Source: Candidatus Woesearchaeota archaeon
Lineage (GTDB): Archaea; Nanobdellota; Nanobdellia; Woesearchaeales; JABGUJ01
Assembly (NCBI GenBank): GCA_018646625.1
Contig: JABGUJ010000002.1
Location: 164,843 to 228,842 of the forward strand
Length of the DNA stretch: 64,000 nt
Direction of reading: 5' to 3'
The notes under the pieces are model-generated. The model did not search any database. It saw only the letters and a list, made by a program, of their open reading frames with translations, and had not been told where the DNA came from. Shown here piece by piece: positions 7,319 through 16,626 of the stretch. Position 1 is the first letter of the stretch. Every line of letters starts with the position of its first letter. A program made the position numbers and the translations under genes.

Positions 7319-7714
7319 CTCAATATTTACTTCGAATCCAACTTCTTGAAATGCCTTTATTGCAAGATCTAAGTGTTCTTCCCTAATTAACGCATAATCT
7401 TTTGAGAATGTTGAAACTAATAAAATGTTTTGTCCTTTGTCTGCAATTGTTTTTGATATCTTTGCCAAGAACCCAGGCGCTAAGAAAGGTATTGAAACTT
7501 TGAATTCAAACAACTTAAACCACTTAACTTCTTTTTCATATTTGGTGTCTTTTATATTCGCTTCTTCAGTTATAATTGTTGTTTCGTCTTTGTCTTTGCT
7601 TATTAGAAAATGATTTCTTATGTTTGTGTCTTCTCCTTTAAGGTATGCGTATCTTCCTGCAAGTACAGTCACAGGGCTTGATTTGATCACTTCGTCTAGT
7701 GTTGTTTCCGTCAT
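7310..7714 (-). CDS. ACT-domain protein (COG3603-like)
   Basis: The 134-residue protein has the pattern of two ACT-like halves: a first half with YAYLKGED, and a second half with FKVSIPFLAPGFLAKISKTI, then ILLVSTFSKDYALIREE. The second half is typical of the small ACT_7-type proteins related to the aspartokinase regulatory region. Such proteins are thought to bind amino acids. It starts 3 bases after the stop of the upstream DEAD-box helicase gene, so the two form an operon. The link between helicase and ACT protein is unexplained. Confidence 0.65.
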   Translation of the reverse strand: MTETTLDEVIKSSPVTVLAGRYAYLKGEDTNIRNHFLISKDKDETTIITEEANIKDTKYEKEVKWFKLFEFKVSIPFLAPGFLAKISKTIADKGQNILLVSTFSKDYALIREEHLDLAIKAFQEVGFEVNIENS

Positions 7715-7717
7715 AAT

Positions 7718-8824
7718 CTATAACTCTATTTCTTTAACATCAATTTCGAAAGTTTCTTCAATCTTTTCAAAACGTTCTACATCTTCAGGGCAAATAAAAG
7801 TTAAAGAGTATCCTTTTGCGTCAATTCTGCCAGTTCTACCAATTCTGTGCACATAAAACTCAGTTCTGGTGGGAACGTCGTAGTTGAATACGTTATCTAT
7901 TCTCTCGATGTGCAACCCTCGAGCAGCAACATCAGTTGTAACAAGAACAGCGATCTTTCCTTCTTTAAATAATGCCAACCGACTTTGACGTTCGCTTTGT
8001 TCTAACATTCCGCTGAACGGTTTAGCATTAATTTTATGATTAGTCAAGAATTCGGAGATGCCTTCAGTCTTAGCTTTCGTATTACAAAAAAGAACCGTTC
8101 TCTTAGGTTTCTTGTCTGTAAATATTTTAAGAATTAAATCATTCTTCTCTAGTTTTTCGCAATAAATCTTTTCTTGCACAATGTTCTCAGGAATTTGATT
8201 TCCAACATTAAGTAGAACATGATCGCCAATTTCAAACTCGACAAAGTTAGATACTTTATCGGTAATGGTTGCAGAAGATAAAACAGTTTGTACATCCGCG
8301 CTTACTCGTTCTTTGATGTAAGCGCAATCTTTGTAGAAGCCATCATCAAACATTTGATCACTTTCATCATAAACTAGATATTTGACTTCACCAACTTTTA
8401 TGTGTTTCATGTTTATTTGTTGAATTATTCTACCAGGAGTGCAAACCATGATTTGATTCTTTCGTTGTATAGTTTTTTGATCGCCGTGAAGGTTTCTTCC
8501 ACCGTATAGCACACCAGTATTGATGTTTAATGGATCGCAGATTTTTTTAACTTCTTTACCAACTTGAATACAAAGTTCTCTTGTAGGTACCATGATTAAC
8601 AATTGTAAGGCATGCTTAGGATTTATTTTATTTAGAAAACCCAATAGATATGCTAACGTTTTTCCGCTGCCAGTTCTTGAGGTAAAAACAACATTTTCTC
8701 CTTTCATCACAAGAGGAACCACAAGATCTTGTACTTCGAAGGATTCTTTATATCTCAGATTAGATAAAACGTCCAAAATATCCTTTTTCAGCCCTAGTTT
8801 CTTGAATTGACCCACTCTTAACAA
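7718..8824 (-). CDS. DEAD-box family RNA helicase
   Basis: All core motifs are present in order: SRTGSGKT (I), PTRELCIQ (Ia), GGR, TPGR (Ib), DESD (II), SAT (III), the TTDVAARG region (V) and HRIGRTGR (VI). Motif II reads DESD instead of DEAD, a variant that keeps the catalytic D-E. At 368 residues it is a minimal core with no RNA-binding tail. The track start is a TTG at 8824; a GTG at 8815 is an alternative. A TATA-like CTTTATAATA lies upstream. It probably remodels RNA in translation or decay. Confidence 0.9.
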   Translation of the reverse strand: MLRVGQFKKLGLKKDILDVLSNLRYKESFEVQDLVVPLVMKGENVVFTSRTGSGKTLAYLLGFLNKINPKHALQLLIMVPTRELCIQVGKEVKKICDPLNINTGVLYGGRNLHGDQKTIQRKNQIMVCTPGRIIQQINMKHIKVGEVKYLVYDESDQMFDDGFYKDCAYIKERVSADVQTVLSSATITDKVSNFVEFEIGDHVLLNVGNQIPENIVQEKIYCEKLEKNDLILKIFTDKKPKRTVLFCNTKAKTEGISEFLTNHKINAKPFSGMLEQSERQSRLALFKEGKIAVLVTTDVAARGLHIERIDNVFNYDVPTRTEFYVHRIGRTGRIDAKGYSLTFICPEDVERFEKIEETFEIDVKEIEL

Positions 8825-8898
8825 CCTAAAATATCTATATATTATAAAGTTAATGTGAACGAAAACATTATAAATTGGCGCTTTTTAGAAAATGCGAC

Positions 8899-10209
8899 AT
8901 GGGACATATTACATCAAAAAGCCATCTAGATCTACAAAAAAGACTTGAGAAATCACCACAAGGTGCACCAGCATCTGATTCCTTGTTCAAGATTCTAGAA
9001 ATTCTATTTACAGAAGATGAAGCATTATTAGTTTCCAAACTACCAATTAAATTCTTTAGCATAGCTCAGGCTGCAAAGATTTGGAAAAAGAGTGAAAAAG
9101 AAGCTCACAAAATATTAGATGAGTTGGCAGATAAAGGTTTGCTGTTAGATTTACAAAAAGGAAAACGTAAAGATTACATTCTTGCACCAACGATGGCAGG
9201 ATTTTTCGAGTTTTCTTTAATGAGAACTGATGGTAAGTTTGATAGAAAAGTTTTGTCAGAGTTGTATTATCAGTACATTAATGTTGAAGATGGTTTTGTG
9301 AAAGAAGTATTGGGACTAAAACCTGAGATTGCAAGAACTTTAGTTCATGAAGATCAAGTTAAAGAGTATAAATCAATAATTCTAGATTATGAGCGAGCCA
9401 GCAAAGTGATAGATACTGCTACTTGCATCACAGTTGGTACTTGTTATTGTCGGCATAAAATGGAACATATGAATAAAGCATGTTCACAGCCACAAGATGT
9501 TTGTTTAACGTTTAATAATGCAGCAAAGAGTTTGTCTAAGCACGGAATCGCTAAAAAGATTTCTAAAGCAGAGGCGCATAAGATTTTGGATCGATGTATT
9601 AAACTGGGTTTAGTGCAGATAGGCGATAATGTTCAAGAAGGAGTTAGTTGGATTTGTAATTGTTGCGGTTGTTGTTGTGAAGCAATTCTGGCGTATAAAC
9701 ATCTTGGTCGTAAAATGAATTTAACTAGTAATTTCTACGCATCATGTTCTGAACCAGATTGTACAGGATGTGGAGTTTGTATTAAGAAGTGTCCTGTTGA
9801 TGCAATTAAGAAGAAAGGTAAAGTTGTTGATGTAGATGATGAACAATGCATCGGATGCGGAGTTTGTGCGAGATTTTGTCCAACTAAAGCACTATCTATG
9901 GACCGTCGTTCTGAGACTGGTTTTGTTCCTAAAGATGCTTTTGAAAGATTCGTTGTTGGTGCAATTAATGAAGGCAAATTGCAGAATTTGATATTTGATA
10001 ATTATTCTTTGTGGACTCATACTATGTTGAGGCAGTTGCTAGGTGTGTTGTTCAAACTACCTCCTGCGAAGTGGATTTTAATGAATCAGCAATTGCGTTC
10101 TCGTTTTCTAGATAATGCAATCAAAGCATATTCAAAGATTAATAAAGATCTTAAGCCAATGTTGGATGAGGGTAAACTAGATTATACTCATCCTGAGTTG
10201 AAGAAATAG
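8899..10209 (+). CDS. Ferredoxin-type 4Fe-4S protein with winged-helix-like N-terminus
   Basis: Two classic cluster motifs, CTGCGVCIKKCP and CIGCGVCARFCP, lie near residues 290-340, after a dense Cys group (CNCCGCCC) and a CYCRHKMEH motif. These extra Cys may hold another cluster or metal. The N-terminal 100 residues are helical and look like a winged helix (EAHKILDELADKGLL). The TTG at 8875 falls inside the TATA box TTATAAAT (8868-8875), so the leaderless ATG at 8899 is the better start. Electron transfer or redox sensing is likely; the partner is unknown. Confidence 0.75.
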   Translation: MGHITSKSHLDLQKRLEKSPQGAPASDSLFKILEILFTEDEALLVSKLPIKFFSIAQAAKIWKKSEKEAHKILDELADKGLLLDLQKGKRKDYILAPTMAGFFEFSLMRTDGKFDRKVLSELYYQYINVEDGFVKEVLGLKPEIARTLVHEDQVKEYKSIILDYERASKVIDTATCITVGTCYCRHKMEHMNKACSQPQDVCLTFNNAAKSLSKHGIAKKISKAEAHKILDRCIKLGLVQIGDNVQEGVSWICNCCGCCCEAILAYKHLGRKMNLTSNFYASCSEPDCTGCGVCIKKCPVDAIKKKGKVVDVDDEQCIGCGVCARFCPTKALSMDRRSETGFVPKDAFERFVVGAINEGKLQNLIFDNYSLWTHTMLRQLLGVLFKLPPAKWILMNQQLRSRFLDNAIKAYSKINKDLKPMLDEGKLDYTHPELKK

Positions 10210-10278
10210 ATCCACCCTTTAGGTAAGGTTTATATACAGTAGTAGACATGTTCGTTCTAAGGGAGGTTGTTTGATAAA

Positions 10279-13005
10279 ATGTTTGGTAAAAAGAATCCAC
10301 TTACTTCTTTAATAATATTTATTGTATTTATATTGTTTTTTTCGCTATCTAGCGTTGTTTATATGGTGACAGACTATTATTGGTTTGGCGCACTAGGGTT
10401 TGAAAGTATTTTCTTAATAGGCCTAAAGGCCAAAATAATGTTATTTACATTATCCGCATTAGCCTTCTTTGGATTCTTGATGGTTAATTTGTGGGTATCC
10501 TCCATAAAAGGCAAGGCAAAGATTGTTAGTTTTAAATTAAAATTTCTTCTTGCACTTGTTATCTCTGTTGTTGTTGGCACTTCAACATCCCAGAAATGGT
10601 TTATACTTTTGAAATATTTAGAACAAGTTCCTTTTGGATTAAGTGATCCAATATTTATCAAAGATGTTGCATTCTATGTTTTTTCATTGCCATTCCTCTT
10701 ATTATTGTGGAAGTTTGCAATGAGTTGTGTTGTTGTAACAATAATTCTTGTCGCACTAGATTATCTACAATCAAAGCTTTCGGGTTTGTTTAAACCTCCA
10801 AAAGTTGTAAATCCAGAAGCTAAACCGCAGTTTAAGTTCGATAGCTTGATAAGCAGTTTTAAGAATAATGGAATGGGACATCTAGGTGTACTAGTGGCAT
10901 TGTTTTTTGTCTTATTATCTGTTCGACATTACCTTTCTAAATTCACTATAATGTATTCAGAAATGGGTATTGTTGTTGGTGCAGGATATACTGATGTAGC
11001 TGTGATCTTACCCGCATTTAAGATTCTAATGGTTGTTGCATTAATAGTTGCGGCTGTTATGTATTTGTGGTTTGCATTCTTTTCAGGGCAAGCAAAATTA
11101 AGAAAAAGGCATATTGTGTCTTATGCAATTGCGGTATATGTTATATTCTATGTTGTTGGAATGATGGTTGTTCCTGGTGTAGTGCAAAGTATGAAAGTTG
11201 CACCTAACGAGATTAATCTTGAAAAACCATACATAGAGAAAAACATCGAGTTCACAAAGATTGCTTATGGACTTGATAATGTCGAAGAACAAGAATTTGA
11301 TGTTGAAGCAGAGCTGAGTGCCCAAGTATTAGATAATGCATCTGAGACAATAGATAATGTAAGAATACTTGATTGGAGACCTCTTACTAAAACATACAAG
11401 CAGACTCAAGAGATTAGATTGTACTATGATCTAGAGGGAATAGACATTGATAGATACTATATTGATGGCAAGTATACTCAAGTCATGGTGGCCCCTAGAG
11501 AGCTAGATCAAAGGCAAATAGCCGCTAATGCCCAGACATGGGTTAATCTGCATATGGTATATACTCACGGATTTGGAGCTGTAATGAGCCCAGTTAACTC
11601 AGTGACTAGAGAAGGATTACCTAACTATTACATACAAGATATACCTCCTGTGCAGAATGTTGGCGGAGAAGATCTTAGAATAGATCAACCAAGAGTATAC
11701 TATGGCGAGAGAGATAATGATTATGTTCTAGTAAACTCTAAAACCGAAGAGTTTGATTATCCTAAAGGTAACACTAACGAGTACATCAGCTATGATGGCA
11801 AAGGTGGTGTTAAACTAGATACGTTTTGGAAGAAGGTTTTGATGGCAATCAGATTTAGAGATCTTAAGATATTGTTGTCTTCAGACATGACTCCTGAAAG
11901 TAGAATTATGTTTAGCAGAAATATCCAAGAAAGAATTAGCAGAATAACTCCTTTCTTGTTATTGGACATGGATCCTTATTTAGTTATTAGCGATGGGAGA
12001 ATGAAGTGGATACAAGATGCTTATACAGTTACAAGCTATTTCCCATACTCTCAGAAATACATGGGATCAATTAACTATTTACGTAATTCAGTAAAAGTTG
12101 TGATGGATGCATATGATGGAGATGTTACATATTATATCATGGATGTAAATGATCCGTTGATTGAGACATACTCTAAGATATATCCTAATCAGTTTAAGCC
12201 GTTTGCAGAAATGCCTTCGAACTTAAAATCACACACAAGATATCCTGAAGATTTGTTTAAAGTACAATCTTCAATATATAACACATATCACATGAGTGAT
12301 GCAACTGTGTTCTATAACAAAGAAGATGCTTGGCAAGTTCCTTCGGAGATTTACGGTACAAGTCAACAAGTTGATGTTGAACCTTATTATGTTATCATGA
12401 AACTTCCAGGTGAAGAAGAAGAGTTCGTTCTAATGAGCCCTTTCACACCAATAAAGAAGGATAACATGGTTGCGTGGATGGCGGCAAGATCTGATGGAGA
12501 TCATTATGGTAAGTTGTTGCTGTATAAATTCCAGAAAGATAAACTGATTTATGGTCCAATGCAGATTGAAGCTAAGTTTGATCAAGATTCAGAGATTTCT
12601 CAACAAATAACTTTGTGGTCTCAGCAAGGATCAAAAGTCACTAGAGGAAATTTGTTGGTAATACCAATTGAAAATAGCATACTCTATGTAGAACCATTGT
12701 ATATTCAATCAGAAAAGGGAGAACTTCCTCAGCTGAAGAGAATACTGGCATCTGACGGGGAAAGAGTGGTGATGGAAGAAAGTTTAGTTGAAGCATTAGA
12801 AGCATTGTTTGGTAAAAGCCAAAAGAAAACTGTTCAGGTTTCGGAAGATAATGAAACTAGCATAGTTGTTTCTGATGATTTAATTGAGCGCGCTAATCAG
12901 TATTACGAAGATGTTTTATCTTCTATGGAAGAACAAGACTGGGTAGCTATCGGAGATAACTTTGAAAAATTAGGTGACACATTAGAGGCTCTTAAATTTG
13001 AATAG
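10279..13005 (+). CDS. UPF0182 (COG1615) family membrane protein
   Basis: The protein is about 908 residues, the usual size of the family. The N-terminal third has about seven membrane segments, and the rest is a large soluble domain with family-like stretches (MSPVNSVTREGLPNYYIQDI; RVYYGERDNDYV). The family is common in bacteria and patchy in archaea, and its function is unknown. The track begins at a TTG directly against GGGAGG; the ATG at 10279, 12 bases after that ribosome site, is more likely. A TATA-like TTTATATA precedes it. Its stop abuts the convergent gene with no gap. Confidence 0.85.
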   Translation: MFGKKNPLTSLIIFIVFILFFSLSSVVYMVTDYYWFGALGFESIFLIGLKAKIMLFTLSALAFFGFLMVNLWVSSIKGKAKIVSFKLKFLLALVISVVVGTSTSQKWFILLKYLEQVPFGLSDPIFIKDVAFYVFSLPFLLLLWKFAMSCVVVTIILVALDYLQSKLSGLFKPPKVVNPEAKPQFKFDSLISSFKNNGMGHLGVLVALFFVLLSVRHYLSKFTIMYSEMGIVVGAGYTDVAVILPAFKILMVVALIVAAVMYLWFAFFSGQAKLRKRHIVSYAIAVYVIFYVVGMMVVPGVVQSMKVAPNEINLEKPYIEKNIEFTKIAYGLDNVEEQEFDVEAELSAQVLDNASETIDNVRILDWRPLTKTYKQTQEIRLYYDLEGIDIDRYYIDGKYTQVMVAPRELDQRQIAANAQTWVNLHMVYTHGFGAVMSPVNSVTREGLPNYYIQDIPPVQNVGGEDLRIDQPRVYYGERDNDYVLVNSKTEEFDYPKGNTNEYISYDGKGGVKLDTFWKKVLMAIRFRDLKILLSSDMTPESRIMFSRNIQERISRITPFLLLDMDPYLVISDGRMKWIQDAYTVTSYFPYSQKYMGSINYLRNSVKVVMDAYDGDVTYYIMDVNDPLIETYSKIYPNQFKPFAEMPSNLKSHTRYPEDLFKVQSSIYNTYHMSDATVFYNKEDAWQVPSEIYGTSQQVDVEPYYVIMKLPGEEEEFVLMSPFTPIKKDNMVAWMAARSDGDHYGKLLLYKFQKDKLIYGPMQIEAKFDQDSEISQQITLWSQQGSKVTRGNLLVIPIENSILYVEPLYIQSEKGELPQLKRILASDGERVVMEESLVEALEALFGKSQKKTVQVSEDNETSIVVSDDLIERANQYYEDVLSSMEEQDWVAIGDNFEKLGDTLEALKFE

Positions 13006-13227
13006 TTAACAAGAGTCTCTTAATCTATTTTTCACATAGAATAGTCGTACTCTTTTTTCAGGAGATGGATCTGTGAAATCTGGAAATCTATCGGAATGAA
13101 CGTATGCAATTAACTCTTCTGCACGCTGTTTGTTACCATTGCGAGCATACCTTCTAACATCAGCACACATAGCTCTAAAATCTTTGCTAATAGGTTCATA
13201 TATTTCTAAGAATGTTTCCAACTCCAT
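13006..13227 (-). CDS. Small conserved-looking hypothetical protein
   Basis: A 73-residue, helical, Arg-rich protein (MCADVRRYARNGNKQRAEEL) without membrane segment. The composition suits a small nucleic-acid- or protein-binding factor, but nothing specific is recognised. It converges with the UPF0182 gene, stop against stop. A TATA-like TTATATATGATT lies just upstream on its strand. Confidence 0.5.
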   Translation of the reverse strand: MELETFLEIYEPISKDFRAMCADVRRYARNGNKQRAEELIAYVHSDRFPDFTDPSPEKRVRLFYVKNRLRDSC

Positions 13228-13265
13228 TTTCCCAATATCATGCCAAAAATAATCATATATAAGAG

Positions 13266-14000
13266 TTATGCAACTTCTATAGTTGATATTAGAATGAAAT
13301 GATCAGCTTTACCTTCAATTACTTTTGTTTCACTTGCGTTCATATCTTTTGATGTGAATATATGATCTACATGTTCGCCAGAAGGACATGTTGCTTGCGT
13401 ATTCTTAATTTCTATTAACGATGAAGATAATAATTTAGGCAGTATTATTCCTGAATTTTCTGAATTCATATCTACGCCAATAATACACGGATCATCTAAT
13501 GTAGATAATATTAAATCTATTTCTTCTCTTGCGTATGACAATTCATCATCTTCTATGTGTTTATCGAATATATAATATGGAAAAAGATGTCCTGAAGCTA
13601 AATTTATTGATTTGTCGTCTAGTTCCAGTTGACAAAAAATGAATCCTTTGTCATGGGAGAGATATCCTTTGTCTTTATTTTCTAGTTTTGGATTTGTAAG
13701 CTTAATCAGTCTTGAATTTGATAACTTTTGTTTTGCGATTATACTTAAATGAAACTTTTTGTTTTTTTCTAAGTGAGATGGAGATATTGTTTGCGTAATA
13801 CAGTTGTAGTTGAGCGAAATTGCAATCTCTTCAGCTTGAGAATGTATATCATCTCCGTGAACTTCTTGCAGAAATACAATGTCACAGTCTTGCTCTTTGA
13901 TCATATTAGTAAAGTAATTCAGATTTTCTTCGTCGAACTTACCAGAGGCGGACTTAATCAATCCGCCTCCAATATTCCAAGTTGCGACTTTTAGTTTCAT
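13266..14000 (-). CDS. Endonuclease/exonuclease/phosphatase (EEP) superfamily protein
   Basis: The 244-residue protein has the EEP fold motifs in order: TWNIGGG, the Glu motif FLQEVHGDD, the Asp/Asn motif GVDMNSE and the terminal DHIF and ADHFI. These residues bind Mg2+ and catalyse phosphodiester or phosphate-ester cleavage, as in AP endonucleases, DNase I and TDP2-like enzymes. The substrate cannot be told; there is no signal peptide, so DNA repair or RNA processing is possible. Its ATG overlaps the stop of the coiled-coil gene by 4 bases (ATGA), which shows translational coupling. Confidence 0.85.
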   Translation of the reverse strand: MKLKVATWNIGGGLIKSASGKFDEENLNYFTNMIKEQDCDIVFLQEVHGDDIHSQAEEIAISLNYNCITQTISPSHLEKNKKFHLSIIAKQKLSNSRLIKLTNPKLENKDKGYLSHDKGFIFCQLELDDKSINLASGHLFPYYIFDKHIEDDELSYAREEIDLILSTLDDPCIIGVDMNSENSGIILPKLLSSSLIEIKNTQATCPSGEHVDHIFTSKDMNASETKVIEGKADHFILISTIEVA

Positions 14001-14290
14001 TCAACTAAACCTAGAAGTTGTTTCTTCTTTAATCTTAGTTCAGCAATCTTATTTCTGCAGAGTTCTTTTTCTTTTCTGCTTTCTTCAATCTGCGCATACA
14101 AGTCTTTGTTACGTTGTATTGCTTCTTTGTACTTTTCGTTTGCTTCTCTAAGTTCTGTTTTAACTTCATCTACTGCGTTTTGATCAATTGATCTTACAGG
14201 ATGGAGTTTTCTATGTTCTTCTATTTTACCAGGATCGAGTTTTCTCTCTTTCACTAGTTGTTTTTCTTCTTCTGTCAATACTATTCCCAT
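13997..14290 (-). CDS. Coiled-coil protein coupled to the EEP nuclease
   Basis: A 97-residue, highly charged protein. The N-terminal 30 residues (LTEEEKQLVKERKLDPGKI) precede a coiled coil of about 60 residues. No family recognised. Its stop overlaps the EEP gene start by 4 bases, so the two proteins probably act together, perhaps as an adaptor for the nuclease (inference). It lies 18 bases downstream of the cysteine desulfurase gene, in the same operon. Confidence 0.6.
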   Translation of the reverse strand: MGIVLTEEEKQLVKERKLDPGKIEEHRKLHPVRSIDQNAVDEVKTELREANEKYKEAIQRNKDLYAQIEESRKEKELCRNKIAELRLKKKQLLGLVE

Positions 14291-14308
14291 AAAAACACCT
14301 CATAAGAA

Positions 14309-15490
14309 TTATTCGCGAAGAACGATTTTGTTAACTACTTTCTCAATCCAAGAACCTTTCCTTAACTTTCGGACTAAACCTGGAAGAGTTTGTAGAACAT
14401 AGTCAATTTCTTCTTGAGTATTAAATCTACTAAGTGATAATCTGATACTTGATGCGGCATCTTGATTGCTTAAACCAAGTGCTTTCAAAACATGACTTCC
14501 TTTTTCTTGTCCTGCAGAACAAGCTGAACCTGCAGACGATGCAATGGACTTTACATTGAGATAGTTCCCTAAAACACCTGCGTTCACTCCTTTGAACAAG
14601 AAGTTAGCGTTGTTGCATAGTCTTTGATTCCCTTCAGGACCATTAAGCTTTACACCGGGTATTGTAAGTACTCCTTTGATTAACTTATCTCTCAGTGATT
14701 TTATGTGTTTAACGTGTTTTTTGTTTGCAACTCTTACGGCTTCAGCAAACCCTACGATACCGGAGATGTTCTCAGTTCCAGATCTTTCGTTAAACTCGTG
14801 CCCACCGCCATGCATTAATGGAGTAATCCGGGTTCCTGATTTAATGTACAAAGCACCAACTCCTTTGGGACCATGGATCTTGTGAGAGTTCAAAGTTACT
14901 AAATCAAGTTTCATCTTCTTTACGTCGATATCAACTTTAGTATAACTTTGACAAGCGTCTGTATGAAAATAAACTTTGTGTTTCTTGCAGATCTTTCCTA
15001 TTGCTTCTAAATCTTGAATAGTTCCGGTTTCATTATTTCCATGAATAACACTAACAAGTAATGTTCTTTTAGTGATTGCTTTTTCTAATTCTTTTAAGTT
15101 GACGAACCCTTCTTTGTCAACACCAAGGTAAGTTACTTTAAAGCCTTGAGTTTCTAACCATTTTGCACTTTCTAGAATACAGGGATGTTCTATCTTGGTT
15201 GTAATGATGTGATTGCCTTTGCTTTTGTTTGCCCAAGCAATTCCTTTCAAAGTAAAGTTGTTTGATTCAGTTCCGCCAGAAGTAAAAACGACCTCATCAG
15301 TTTTTGCACCAATTGATTTTGCAATTGTGCTTCTAGATTTTTCTAGTGCCTCTTTTGCTTGTTGACCAAATCGGTGTAAGGAGGATGCATTACCATAGAC
15401 TTTACCAAAGTAAGGCCCCATAACCTTTAGAACTTTAGGATCAACAATGGTTGAAGCGCCGCTGTCTAAATATACTTCTTTTAATCTCAT
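14309..15490 (-). CDS. Cysteine desulfurase (NifS/IscS-like)
   Basis: The 393-residue PLP enzyme moves sulfur from cysteine to Fe-S cluster or tRNA thiolation pathways. Family motifs are HGNNETGT, the H-T-D-A-C-Q PLP site, the Schiff-base Lys in SHKIHGPKGVGALY, and the catalytic Cys loop SAGSACSAG. Length and order are normal for group I desulfurases. No IscU-like scaffold is next to it; the downstream genes are a coiled-coil protein and an EEP nuclease. It could supply the Fe-S proteins of this window, such as that at 8899. Confidence 0.92.
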   Translation of the reverse strand: MRLKEVYLDSGASTIVDPKVLKVMGPYFGKVYGNASSLHRFGQQAKEALEKSRSTIAKSIGAKTDEVVFTSGGTESNNFTLKGIAWANKSKGNHIITTKIEHPCILESAKWLETQGFKVTYLGVDKEGFVNLKELEKAITKRTLLVSVIHGNNETGTIQDLEAIGKICKKHKVYFHTDACQSYTKVDIDVKKMKLDLVTLNSHKIHGPKGVGALYIKSGTRITPLMHGGGHEFNERSGTENISGIVGFAEAVRVANKKHVKHIKSLRDKLIKGVLTIPGVKLNGPEGNQRLCNNANFLFKGVNAGVLGNYLNVKSIASSAGSACSAGQEKGSHVLKALGLSNQDAASSIRLSLSRFNTQEEIDYVLQTLPGLVRKLRKGSWIEKVVNKIVLRE

Positions 15491-15574
15491 GCGAAGTAGG
15501 CTATGATTGTTATTTATAAGGTTTTCTAAGGATATAGCGCTTGAGAGTTAATAATACAGGCAGAATACTATCGT

Positions 15575-15594
15575 CACCACGCAGTGGTGTTTTT
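15575..15594 (+). terminator. Hairpin plus T-run, possible terminator of a small RNA
   Basis: CACCAC-GCA-GTGGTG followed by TTTTT forms a bacterial-type intrinsic terminator on the plus strand. No plus-strand gene ends here. A TATA-like ATTTATAAGG lies about 60 bases upstream (near 15513-15522), so a short untranslated RNA could be made and ended here. The stem is short and chance cannot be excluded. Confidence 0.35.
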
Positions 15595-15637
15595 CGAAAG
15601 ATTTATAAAGGAATAATTGCATAGAATTAGCAAGAAA

Positions 15638-16354
15638 ATGGCTAACTGGGAAAGAACTATATGGTCTGATAAAAGATTAGAAAACAGAGTAGATGAACGT
15701 GGAAAGTTTGCCAGTCAACATCATCTTGGTGGAAGAGATCGCCCTATAGATGGCAGTGCAGGAGCAGGTGCATGGCAAAGAGAAATTATAACCGTAGATT
15801 ATAGAAATAGTCTAGTTCTTCAAGATTTATATGACAAAGTTAGTAGAAAAGCAGCAGCTTCTGGAAAGATAACAGAGAAGTCTGCAATCGATGCGGTTTA
15901 TGATATTGTTAAAGCAGTTTACACTAATAAAAGTTCTAAAGCGGTTGACGCACTCTTGAAAAGACACGATGTTGGTCCTGATGAACCAATAAGTTTAGAT
16001 GAATTTGTCAAAGAAGGAACTGGCGTTTGTAGGCATATGGCTATGACTGTTGGTGTGATTCTTGAAAAGTATGTAAGACAAGGATATCTACGAGGAGAAG
16101 TTAGTGTTGATAGGAATACAGATGTTCGTGGAGGACATGCTTGGGTAAGATATACTCATGAAGATGGCAGAGTAACAATTATTGATGTTATGCAAAACTT
16201 CAAAGGCAGTTTAGCTAAAGCAATGAGAAAAGATAATGCATGGTCTTATGCGCGCCCTAAAGAACATGTGAAAGGGGAGAAAACTCAAACTATTGATTTT
16301 ACAAGTGGTCTAAGAAAAGATTGTGGCCAGTATCCAGTTTATACTCCAAATTAG
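15638..16354 (+). CDS. Transglutaminase-like (papain-fold) protein
   Basis: The catalytic triad of the transglutaminase-like cysteine peptidase fold can be read: Cys in GTGVCRHMA, His in GGHAWVRY and Asp in TIIDVMQNF. The protein is 238 residues with no signal peptide, so it acts in the cytoplasm, as an amidase/protease or cross-linker. The N-terminal stretch resembles a processed region (GGRDRPIDGSAGAGAW). The start is set at the ATG 15638: a TTTATAAA box at 15602-15609 makes the upstream TTG of the track untranscribed. Confidence 0.7.
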   Translation: MANWERTIWSDKRLENRVDERGKFASQHHLGGRDRPIDGSAGAGAWQREIITVDYRNSLVLQDLYDKVSRKAAASGKITEKSAIDAVYDIVKAVYTNKSSKAVDALLKRHDVGPDEPISLDEFVKEGTGVCRHMAMTVGVILEKYVRQGYLRGEVSVDRNTDVRGGHAWVRYTHEDGRVTIIDVMQNFKGSLAKAMRKDNAWSYARPKEHVKGEKTQTIDFTSGLRKDCGQYPVYTPN

Positions 16355-16356
16355 AA

Positions 16357-16539
16357 TTAATCCATAGCTTCAATTACTTCTTTCTGTTTCTTTTTTTCAA
16401 GTTCTTCGAATTCATCTATGTCGATTATTCCATTTTTTATTAGAAGATGTTTAAGAGTTTCAAGCGTAACTGCATTTTCTATCAGCATCGAACTCAGAAG
16501 TTTGTGGTTCTTTTCAAGATGTTCAATATCTTCAGACAT
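16357..16539 (-). CDS. Small helical protein
   Basis: A 60-residue, acidic, helical protein (HLEKNHKLLSSMLIENAVTLETLKHLLIKNGI). It has its own TATA-like TTTATATA about 30 bases before the ATG and ends 2 bases from the convergent transglutaminase-like gene, which supports a real gene. The function is unknown; the helical hairpin look suggests a small binding partner or regulator. Confidence 0.5.
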   Translation of the reverse strand: MSEDIEHLEKNHKLLSSMLIENAVTLETLKHLLIKNGIIDIDEFEELEKKKQKEVIEAMD

Positions 16540-16626
16540 GGGTTTCCCTGTTTAGTTGAAGTATATAAAATTAATCTAACAAGATTCACCGCAATCTTTA
16601 TAAAATAGGCTTTATAAGCTCCCTAC

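Noticed and set aside
8360-8372. DESD motif as a sign of an inactive helicase
   Set aside because: The catalytic D-E pair is kept and all other motifs are intact; DExD variants are common.
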